From Carex sylvatica (Eukaryota; Streptophyta; Magnoliopsida; Poales; Cyperaceae): a DNA stretch of 64,000 nt. Where the stretch lies: contig CAXKVR010000010.1 in assembly GCA_964058845.1 (NCBI GenBank), positions 1 to 64,000 of the forward strand, given 5' to 3'. Below the pieces are notes generated by a model. It saw nothing but the letters and a program-made list of their open reading frames with translations. It did not search any database and had not been told where the DNA came from. This document shows, in pieces, positions 38,412-48,003 of this stretch; the stretch's first letter is position 1; the number at the start of each line of letters is the position of its first letter. Both the position numbers and the translations under genes were made by a program.

Positions 38412-38456
38412 ATTCAATAAATTATGGCAGACTCTGCCTTTCATCAAAAAAAAAAA
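38412..38456 (+). mobile_element. 45-bp retroposed fragment with poly(A) tail
   Basis: The 16-bp sequence AATTATATGACTTTCT occurs at 38396-38411 and again at 38457-38472. Between the copies is a 45-bp insert that includes GGCAGACTCTGCCTTTCATC and ends in about 12 A. A poly(A) tail and a long target duplication are the marks of LINE-driven insertion. The body is too short to name its source. Confidence 0.75.
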
Positions 38457-38472
38457 AATTATATGACTTTCT

Positions 38473-40526
38473 GCTAACATGTTGACGAATTTGTATATTG
38501 AGAAAAAAAGTCATGCATATGGCACATTGTCTAGAATGTCGAAAGCGATAGCTATGCGTAAACCAAATATGGGAATGACTCATTCCAGAAAATGTTGAAG
38601 CAATAGTCATGCGCGAACCAAACATAGTAATAACGCATGCCTTGGAATGACAATATTATCTTACATTACATTCCCAGGAATCCTTCTATTTTCTGGAATG
38701 ACCTATAGCGCGAACCAAACGCCCCCATTAATGTTTCTAAAGTTTTAGTTCAGTAGATTTTTTTTTTCTAAATGCAAAAAAGAATTTCCAAGAAAAGACA
38801 GGTATTAGGTATAGCATAATAGCAAGTTCCTCATAATAAAATTGCATGTCTTACATTTATGGTTTCAAAATTTGTATCTTTCAATATAATTCTCATATAA
38901 AAATATACTGATAAGTAGTAAATGAAATTTTATTTTTGTATTTTTTTAAAAAGTAAAAATTCAATAATTTTTTAAAATCTATAAATGTATTTTTTTTTTC
39001 TATCTATCTAAATAAATAGTAAAAAAACAATAAATATAAATAAACAGTAAAAAAATCAAAAAATATAAATTTTTGTCTGCAAGTACATTTGTATACAAAT
39101 CATGTTGAATCATTCAGATCAATGATTTAGCGATTATAGCGGTATAGCGGAACGGTTAAAAAAAATAAGCGATTACACTAAATAACTAATTATAGCGTCA
39201 ATAGTTTTTAGAGTTCAAAAAAGCTATAATGCATATGCTATAGTTATAACTATAACAAACTATTTAGAGCACTCTGAATACTGATTCAGATTGATTCTTT
39301 GCACTTTGTAAAGAGTAATATTGATCCATACAAGAACGGTCCCGTACTATATTCAAGTTGTACCATTTTTGTTGACCATGTCATTTGACAAGTGACCTGG
39401 TAAAAAGTACGAGCAAACCATCATGTCATGTCTCTGAGTTCACTGAAGAACCAAAAACAAAAAGGTATGGATTGCCATGTCATGCATGTGCAACTGTCAC
39501 AAGGGCTCACATGGATGACAGGATGAGAGCAATCAATCCCACTAGACATCGTAATCTGGTGAAATCTTTGTGTAATCATACCTCCTAATAACTACTGAAT
39601 CTCGAATCAGATTGTGATTCCATTTTTCGTTTACCGTTTTGTCTCATCCTATCTTTTAAATTAATTGCCACGAGCCCCGCAGCTGGTCAATATACCTGAC
39701 CCAATGTCAGGCATGAACCATGTGCCGGACCGGTACCGGTCCAACCGGACAGGTAAAGCACGTTCCTAATTACGGTTCGGCCCCTTAAAATGTTTTTCTA
39801 TTGTTTAATTTTTTTTTTAACAATTATTGCGTATCCTGAAATATTTAAGTTAGATATTTAAATTTGAGGAAAATAGTTACTTCTTTTTTTATTAACAAAA
39901 TATTTTTTGCATTAAATGGGAAGCTTTAAAAATCAGATAGATGATGATGACACAATTTTGCTTATTTAAAAGATATTCAATTTGATCTATTATTAATGGT
40001 TATTATACGGTTTTATTAGGTTATTTTATTTTGTTTTATTTTGTATATGGTTCACACATTTTACGCAAAGCATAATTAGAACTTAATAAATCAACATTCA
40101 ACCACTAGCATTGATAACGGTTGTTGCTGGTGAGCCCAGGCAAAAAGATTTTGGCAAGCAAAGTCATGTTACTTTAAAAAAAAATGTATACCTAGATTCA
40201 TTTATATCTAAACATATCCTTAACAAAATATAAATTTATCACCAAATTTCCATATATTTATATTAATGTCATTAGGTAAATTTACTCTTATAATGTAAAT
40301 TTATTTTCTAATAGCTATTATGGAAGCGAAGCTGGAAATGCATACTTTAGATCCTTACAGTAAAAATGAAGGTCCACACTCTGTTTTTTTTTTTTCAGAT
40401 TGATATTCATTTCTTTCCTTTTCTCCTTTATACTGAATTCATCCTCTCCCTTGCATCAAACTCTGTTTTTTTATTTTTAATTTTGTTAGCGAACTATTAA
40501 TTTTTATAAAAACAGAATACCTAAAA
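38473..40526. other. Gene-free AT-rich stretch
   Basis: No coding region is recognised. Short patches such as CCGGACCGGTACCGGTCC (near 39727-39744) and runs of A or T are present. No element with clear ends was found. Confidence 0.4.
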
Positions 40527-40535
40527 AAGATTTAT

Positions 40536-40929
40536 GAGGAGGGTTCAAATGCACCATTATTTTGGTGCTTCAATATGCTCCATGTACTTTATCTCCATTT
40601 TCAAAGTCTGAACAGTTCAACATGATCCTCATAATAAAATATGCTTGGAGGCCAAATTTTATATTTTTTTAGAATTTTTTTACTATTTTTTAAGATAGAA
40701 ACAAAATCATTTTTTTAAGAAAATTCTGGACCATCCGATAAAGTCATATTGTACTTATCTAAAAAAATAGTAAACAAATTCTAAAAAATTTAAAATTTGG
40801 TCTCCAAGCATATTATATTATGAAGATCATGTTGAGTGATTCGGATCGACTGTTCGGACTTTAAAAATAAAAATAAAGTACATGGAGCATATTAGAGCAT
40901 CAAAATGATGATGTATTTGAACTCTCCTC
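40536..40929. mobile_element. Mutator-type MITE, 394 bp
   Basis: The 9-bp duplication AAGATTTAT flanks it (40527-40535 and 40930-40938), as expected for the Mutator superfamily. Its ends, GAGGAGGGTTCAAATGCACC and the complement of GAGGAGAGTTCAAATACATC, are inverted. The similarity runs through most of each half (CATGTACTTTAT..., GGAGACCAAATTTT...), so the element folds nearly end to end. It has no coding capacity. A fragment of the same family lies in the carboxypeptidase gene at 52323-52502. Confidence 0.85.
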
Positions 40930-40938
40930 AAGATTTAT

Positions 40939-41163
40939 TATACCTAAAAATGATTTATACTTGCGATGGTTTAACTAAATAATAAGTACATCAAAATTTA
41001 CTTGCCTTGAGGAAGCAAAAGTATAAACAATACAACAATACAAGCATGTTCCTATCGGAGGTATAAAAAAACATGAGAGAAAATCTTGGGTCCGACTTGT
41101 TTGTCGATGTTGCTCCACGCATTAATTTGCCTTGTTAGCATGTTAGGAACACACTAATGTGAT

Positions 41164-41200
<37 letters not shown>

Positions 41201-41658
41201 CACTGATAACATCAGCTTTGTAGTCAAATTTATTCAAAAGTGCATATATGCACATGGTCAATAGTCAATACATGAATGGCTTCAAGCATTAGTCCATCTC
41301 AATCTAAAATGGATAATTTATAGTACTGCATGAAAGTGACAACACCGATCCTATTCCGACAGGCCACATACACGTTTAATTAGTTGTGGACCTGAAATTT
41401 AACCGAATTACACAATTTAATGGCTGAACTGCCGCAATGATGAATACGATATGCATGGAGAATATGAAATTTGTCTAAAATTGATCTCCATGTGACATTA
41501 AAATTCAGTGCGAACGGTCGAGATTTGTGTGAATCTAACTAACACTGTTTTAGTTCATGAACCTGGTCTGTTGAATTCGTTAAAAGAATAAATAATACTC
41601 TGAATATATCCAACTTCCAAGTTCACTGTGGCATGTACAAATCAATATTATGCAGCGA
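40939..41658. other. Gene-free stretch with a (TC)n(GT)n run
   Basis: A simple-sequence tract (TC repeats, then three GT) lies at 41168-41200. No gene or transposon border was identified in the rest. Confidence 0.6.
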
Positions 41659-41666
41659 CCTGCGAG

Positions 41667-42261
41667 CAGTGCGGAGCTAGCATGGGCCATAGTAGGCGGT
41701 TGTTTATCTCTGAATTTTAATAATTAGTTAATTGTCTATAAATTCATATAAAATTATATCATTTTCTACTCCTATTTCGGTCTATTGCCTACTAGTTGTG
41801 GCTTGATTCAGTCTTTTTGTATCAATTTTGAATTTAACAAAAATAAATTTTGTTGATTTGAAAAGAAAGTGAACACTTGATGTATTGGTACATTAAGTAT
41901 AAAAAATAGAAATAATTATTAGTTCATAGAGAACCAGGAGTATCTAGAAATTATTTGAGTCTTAACATTCAATCCAGATCATTATGCCTTGCTATTTGAT
42001 GATTTTAACATACAGTGAATCCATTTATTTTTAAACTATCACAAAAATTATCTTAATCACAAAGTATAGTAAAAAAAAAAAATGTTTAACTTGACTTCTT
42101 TTACCAAACTGTTTTAGAAATTAAAAAAAAATCATTTTTAAGAAAATGAGTGCTCACAATTTTAATTTTTATTAAAAAATTAATAATTAAATAAAAAATA
42201 ATAATTTTTTTTAGTAATTTATTTTTTTCTATCTCTGGTATAAATTCTGGCTATGCCACTG
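41667..42261. mobile_element. hAT-type non-autonomous element, 595 bp
   Basis: CCTGCGAG flanks both sides (41659-41666, 42262-42269), an exact 8-bp target duplication. The ends are CAGTGCGGAGCTAGCATGG and the complement of CAGTGGCATAGCCAGAATTT, a CAGTGGCGGAGCCAG-like terminus typical of plant hAT elements. The interior is AT-rich and non-coding. An older, inverted relative lies at 43166-43811, sharing for example GTGGCTTGATTCAGTCTTTT in opposite orientation. Confidence 0.87.
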
Positions 42262-42406
42262 CCTGCGAGTCACAATTTTTCCTTGCTGGTCTTATGTCAG
42301 CAACCCGCCACACAAAAGATCATTTTATACCGGATGTAAAAAATTTGGGATCAGTTTCTTGGATTTTTTTTTTTTATATAAACTGTTTCTTGGATCCCTC
42401 CATGTA

Positions 42407-42543
42407 TTTTTTTTTTTTTTTTTTATCACAATCCATGGCCTACACACCCACCCACAATTCACTCTCTAATTTTCTGCAGTTGCAGGATTCGATCCTATGC
42501 CCTTCTGAATGAAGAGTTGTACCACTTTAAACTGTGCTATGGT
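42407..42543 (-). mobile_element. tRNA-derived SINE, 137 bp
   Basis: The 13-bp repeat ATCCCTCCATGTA flanks it at 42394-42406 and 42544-42556. On the minus strand it has a box A-like TGGTACAACTC (42514-42524) and a box B-like GGATCGAATCC (42485-42495). It ends in poly(A), seen as the T run from 42407. These are the marks of a short retroposon made by RNA polymerase III and inserted by LINE machinery. Confidence 0.85.
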
Positions 42544-42556
42544 ATCCCTCCATGTA

Positions 42557-43157
42557 CTGTCATTTCTTACCAGTAGGTGCACTTATAAGGCTGCAGCCAA
42601 TACTCTGCTCAGATTATAAAAACAAAAAAATGAACCAATACCACCTGACAAATAATAAATTGTAACGCCATGGTTTTGTAAAAAAATTGCTCTTTTTTCA
42701 CAGCAAAATTCATTATGATTCAGTCAGTTATCCGTAGTTTCAACCTAATTTTTTGCCATTTATTGCTTTTCTTTTTGCAAATTCTGATTTTTTTATTAAC
42801 ATGGGAATACAGCCGAGAGCCAGCTATATACTGCGCCAAGTGGGTCTCTCAGCCAGATCAGCTCTTATAAAGACTGTGTCCCAAACCTATTAGAATATAG
42901 ATAGACAACAAGACAACAAATCCTTCACTTGATCATGTCATATCTCCATCATCACCTCATCCCCTTTCTCTGTCTTGCTTAACACCTGTATTAAAGGATA
43001 ACAAAATGATATCATTTAATTAGAGTAATTTAGTGAGAAACTCTTGTTCTATTGGGGCACAACTCTCATGCGGATGATGTTGGACTTGAATGTTGATGCA
43101 CAGATAATAGTTAATGCTAGTTTAAAGAAAATCTGAAATTCTCGAGTGCCATGTAGA
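42557..43157. other. Gene-free stretch between SINE and inverted hAT copy
   Basis: No open frame or element border is recognised. Confidence 0.4.
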
Positions 43158-43165
43158 GCTGGATT

Positions 43166-43811
43166 TAGTGACGTAGTCAGAATTTTTATTAGATATAGAC
43201 AAAAAAAAATTATTAGAAAAACTTATTATTTATTTTATTTTATTTTAATAAAAAAATAAAATTGTCAACGCACGCTTGCTTAAAAATGATTTTTTTATTT
43301 TTAAATAATTTGGTAAAAAAAGTTGTGCTAACAATTATTTTTTCACTGTACTTTGTAATTAATATAACTTTTGTGATAGTTTAAAAATAAATGGATTCAA
43401 TGTATGTTAAAATTGTCAAATAGCAAGACACAATGTTCTGAATTGAGTGTTAAGACTCAAATGTTTTTCTAGATGCTTCTGATTCTCTGTGAACTAATTA
43501 TTATTTCTATTTTTATAGTTAATGAACCAATACACCAAGTATATTTAGAAAGAAATATCTAATTATCTTTCTCCTCCAAAGAGCCCTCATCCACTTTCTT
43601 TCCAAATCAACAACACTCATTTTTGTTAAATTAAAAAATTGACAAAAAAAAGACTGAATCAAGCCACAACTAGCAGAGAACAGTGACATCGATAAGCAAT
43701 GTACCGAAATAGGGGTAGGCAATGACCTAATCTTAGATATATTTATACGTAATTTTCAAAATTCAGGGGTAGGCGATTGCCTACCCCTGATCCATGCTGG
43801 CTCCGCCTTTG
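43166..43811. mobile_element. hAT-type element, diverged inverted relative of the 41.7-kb copy
   Basis: It begins TAGTGACGTAGTCAGAATTT and ends CATGCTGGCTCCGCCTTTG, eroded forms of the CAGTGGC...AGCCAG termini. Flanks GCTGGATT and ACCGGATT match at six of eight bases, suggesting an old 8-bp duplication. It aligns with the element at 41667-42261 in reverse orientation over most of its length, but it also has an extra small hairpin at its right end (AGGGGTAGGCAATCGCCTACCCCT-like, 43765-43790). Confidence 0.7.
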
Positions 43812-43819
43812 ACCGGATT

Positions 43820-44987
43820 CAATGTATCCGGGGGACAGGGACTACTCCCGTAGATTTTATAAAGTAATTTTAATTTAATAGTTCGGATTAATTTTGTCTT
43901 TCTCAATTGTTTTTGTCGTTTTTAATTTGTAAATGAATATAAATTTGTTGTCTTTTAACCATATAAGAGACTATTTATGTTATTGTTTTATCTAGTAACC
44001 AGCTAGTTAATATATTTGAGTCTAATTAGTTAATGAGTATGAACTCGATAAATTATTTTAATTTAATTCCTGCTTTATTTTGGAAGAAATTCTGAATCCA
44101 TCCCTAATGCCATATATAGTGTGTTTAAACATGGTAATCATTTTAACCTCATATGTCATGCCGATAATATGGCATGATATGTTTTGATATCAATGTCGAT
44201 AGGGACGGACTCATATGGTTTCAGGGGGAGGGGGGAGAGCAGCCATCCCCTTGGATTTGAGTTTTAATGGAGATCTATAGTTCCGATCGACTTTACCTCT
44301 TTCTAATTTTTTTTTTCCGCTTTGGATGTTTGATTTGTAATTCGATTTAGAGTTAAAATTAAAATAAAATTCGTGAAATATAATTGGTAATTAGAATTAT
44401 AAGTTAGTGCATTACAAATTACAAGTCAGAGTATTTAAAAGTATAAGTTAAAGTATTATTTTTTATTGAATATCTAGTCAGTTAATGGGCTTAAACATAA
44501 TTAGCTACTTAAATTCGATTCAATATTTTATTTGCTCTCATTCCATAAAAATTCTGAATCCGTATCTGAATGTCGACTATTTTTTTTTAGTAATAACTCA
44601 TTTATTATGTCATATGAATGCATGGTCGATCATAGAATTTGAATGCATATATGTTCATATTTGTAGTAGGATCATGGCAAATTATAAATGGACAGATACG
44701 CTGGTTAGCTTTCTCAAAATTTGCGCCTAAATTAAATAAAATTAAAATATTCATTATCTTCCCACCAGGGACAACAAAGCCAAGTGGCAATTGTACAACA
44801 TCAAGCCACCTAGCATCCATCTGTTATCTCACCTATATTAACTACCTTATAATCACCTATATTAACTACCTAATAATGTCGTTTATTCAATATTAAATAC
44901 TTACTAATTTCATTATGAGAATAAATTTACTTCTCAACAGACCGCCCTTAAGATGTGTCAATAAGTCGCAGACGGATCGATACGGAT
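43820..44987. other. Gene-free stretch with two diverged direct repeats
   Basis: The segments about 43820-44110 and 44205-44575 share landmarks in the same order and orientation: a G-rich start, TTTGTAAAT/TTTGTAATT, AGTCAGTTAAT-like and ATTCTGAATCC. They look like two old copies of one non-autonomous element. Borders and target duplications were not resolved. The short open frames at 44485-44896 have no recognisable product. Confidence 0.4.
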
Positions 44988-44995
44988 GAGGTGGA

Positions 44996-45704
44996 TAGGG
45001 GTGTCAACGAGTCCGGTAAGAATCGGTAGAAGCAATTTAATACCTGTATTCGTCACAAATTATTCTTATCCATACTCTACTCTTACCTGTTACAAATTGT
45101 CTTATCCGTACTCTATTCTTATCCGTTGTAGTTATCGGATAACGAAACGGTAGCGGGTAAATAACGGTTAATACTCGTATAATAATTATTTATATTATTT
45201 ATTAAATAAAACACTAAGACATATTTATTTGTCACATATATAATCACATTACTAATATGAAAATTAGTTCCGACTAAATTATTTTTTTTTTATCAAAACA
45301 CAAATTCAAGAAAATAAATATCTCAGTTCTTTAATTAAAAAATATCAGACATGCAAATAAAAGCAAGATGGTCAATCGTTCAAGTTCTTTAACGGTAAAT
45401 TATATTTAACACAGTTACACAAATGATCAATTGTCAACTTAGAAAATATAATAAATTTTATTTTCCAAGATCAAGAGTAGTTACCAGTTGGACTGTTGGA
45501 GATAGATAATAATTTAATGCTCATTAAGATATATAATATATATAATTTTTTTTATATAATTACCCGATCGGGTAATGGGTATGAAATAGACTTTACCCGT
45601 GCCCTTACCCGTTTTGATAACGAAAAAAAATCTTACTCATACCCATCTTTATCGAATACGGTACGGTCGGGTAAACGAATAAAAGGGTGCCGTTAACACC
45701 CCTA
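44996..45704. mobile_element. hAT-type non-autonomous element, 709 bp
   Basis: GAGGTGGA flanks both sides (44988-44995, 45705-45712), an exact 8-bp duplication. Termini TAGGGGTGTCAACG and the complement of TAGGGGTGTTAACG match at 13 of 14 bases. Subterminal regions carry TACCCG / CGGGTA and CTTATCC motifs, related in style to the element at 35.3 kb. It has no transposase frame. Confidence 0.88.
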
Positions 45705-46050
45705 GAGGTGGAGGTATTTTCATGATTTTATCATTCTAAAATTAGTCACATTTATATTTATTCTTATTAGTCAAGTATTATGATTAACGAATAACAAATG
45801 TATAATGGATATTTATTGGATAAATTGATAGTTTATATAATCTAAGTATCTAACCTAAATAAATTTTATTCTAGCTATATATATAAAATTGTAACACACA
45901 ACAAAAACTTTATTGGTTATAATTTTTTAGAAAAAATAAATTACTAATTAAATAATTATTATACTAAATGCACTGTTAATCGATTAAAATTGAAAAAAAA
46001 ATTGCGAGTAAAAGTAAATAGATGAGTTTAGAGAAATTTGACACGCGTAG

Positions 46051-46897
46051 TGATAACGGAGTTCGATAAAACAAAAGCCTATATTTCTGGGGCGTTGCAA
46101 CCTCTTCTATGTGCACCTTTCTATACCCAACGAGAAAGATTTACAACTTGTGAACCGGTGATCCCTTACAACCAATGAAAAGTCACACGGCCAACTCAAG
46201 ATGATAACGAAGTCTCAAAGTTTAGATTCTCAAGAGAAACACTCAAGATCTCTAACATAATATTACTCAAGATTAGTGAAGTGAATTTGAGATTTTTTGA
46301 GAGATATTGAAATTTTAAGCTCAATCAACAATGGTGGAACTCAAACTCACAGAAAATTGCTTTTTAAAAAGTTAGGGTCGGCTGTAATGGCTTGGAAAAG
46401 AAACCCAAAGCCCTATTTATAGAGACAGCTACAAAAAGAGATTTTTCACTTAAAACGTTACCAATGTTTAGTTCAAAATTCAAATTAGGATTTTCTTTTT
46501 CTGCGAGCTCAGTTAAAACGTTATCAATGTTTATAAAATATTACCAATGATTTGACTCTGTGAAAACTTGATCAAAAACAGAAATTCTGAAGTTTGAATT
46601 TAATTAAAACGTTACAACGTTTTCAACAAACGTTACAACGTTTGTGATTCCTTCTGAGTTTAATCAAGTTGTTTCTCATTATTTTCTTACATATTAAATC
46701 GTTAGAACGTTTTACAAATGTTACCAACGTTTGTATCCTATTGAAACAATATCAAACACACTTTACCAAATTTATGATTTTATAATTTAAATCATTGATA
46801 AACGTTTTCATGATTTCTTCAGTTCAAACATTCTACATTCCAATTTCAAATGTCATGAATCTGCATAACTCTAAAATAGAAGAAATCATAAAATTCA
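46051..46897 (-). mobile_element. LTR-like segment, minus orientation
   Basis: On the minus strand it would begin TGAATTTTAT and end CCGTTATCA. These are the same kinds of ends as the solo LTR at 29-31 kb (TGAATTTTAT... and ...CCGTAATCA). A TATA-like CTATAAATAGGGC (46410-46422) lies in the middle. The presumed U3 repeats the palindrome AACGTT many times (for example 46450-46740). No matching target duplication was found at these borders, so limits are tentative. Confidence 0.45.
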
Positions 46898-47206
46898 ATA
46901 ATTGCATGTTTTGCAAATTAGTCAAATAGACGAAAAAATTTATTGCTACAAACAACAATAATACTATATAAAATTGTTGTAAATTAATCTTGTTATAAAT
47001 TACTAATTATAAAAAGTTATATAAATTATCGTATAAATAAAATTCATCTTATGTACGGATAAAAACTCATCATATATAAATTTATATTTATCCATTATCT
47101 ATAGGACAAGCGGTAAGACACAACTCTTATTTGTATCTTTATTCAATAAACTAATGAACTTTTATTTTTCTCAAACCCTCTTGTGTTATTTTAAAATGTA
47201 TTACTT

Positions 47207-47321
47207 GAAAGGAGAGGTAGCATTATTGGCTAGAAAAAAATTTTAGAATTGTTGTACCCAAAGGTCGATAGTTTGATCTCCTCACGACTTCGCAGCTTTT
47301 GTGAAGATTTTAAAAAAAAAT
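47207..47321 (+). mobile_element. Probable tRNA-like SINE
   Basis: TATTACTT flanks it (47199-47206, 47322-47329). Inside, GGTAGCATTATTGGCTAG resembles a box A region, AGTTTGATCTCC resembles box B, and the right end is an A run. The body is only about 115 bp and the boxes are degenerate, so this is less certain than the SINE at 42.4 kb. Confidence 0.5.
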
Positions 47322-47329
47322 TATTACTT

Positions 47330-48003
47330 TTATTTTTCTTTACCAAATACGATACATATAAAATAAACATATAAAAATATTTCATCGGCACTCTTTTAAT
47401 CTATGCATTTCTTCTATCTTCCTAACCTTAAATGGCATGTTTAAATTTGAGCATGCCTCTTTTTAAGATAAATATTTTGATCTTTGAATTTAATAATTAG
47501 TCAATTGACATTAAATTAACTCAGTTTTCTTAATAAATAAAAAACTATATTTAATGAATGCCTCATGTCCTCATTCTCATTTTTTCCGTTATTTTTTCCT
47601 TCCCATAAGCCAACAAATGGTTAACTCCAAAATCATACTTTAAATTCCATATTATACGATGATATACATGCTTTGAACTTTGAAGTCGTATAACATATCT
47701 CCTAAAACAACAGCCTCAACCAACGACTGCTTCCCCCAGATGCTACCAATCGTAACCATTAAAATAACAATAAAATACCGTCTTTTAGTCCCACTTCCAA
47801 CCAATCACATTATATCAATCTTTCCCTACCCGCCTTATAATAAACAAAAAAGAAAAACCCAAACGAAAATCTCCTCCTCATCACCCATCAATCCACTATC
47901 TACTTAATACACAAAGCACCTCTACTTGACATCACTACCTTCAAAACAAAACATCTGTGAGAAACACAAATTAAGGTTTGCATGCAAATTGCAAAAATCT
48001 GAC
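47330..48003. other. Upstream flank of the DUF1005 gene
   Basis: AT-rich at first, then C/A-rich from about 47690. The coding frame of exon 1 stays open upstream to 47926, but the family's conserved MDPCPFVR start lies at 48004, so this is taken as leader and promoter. No clear TATA box is chosen. Confidence 0.45.
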
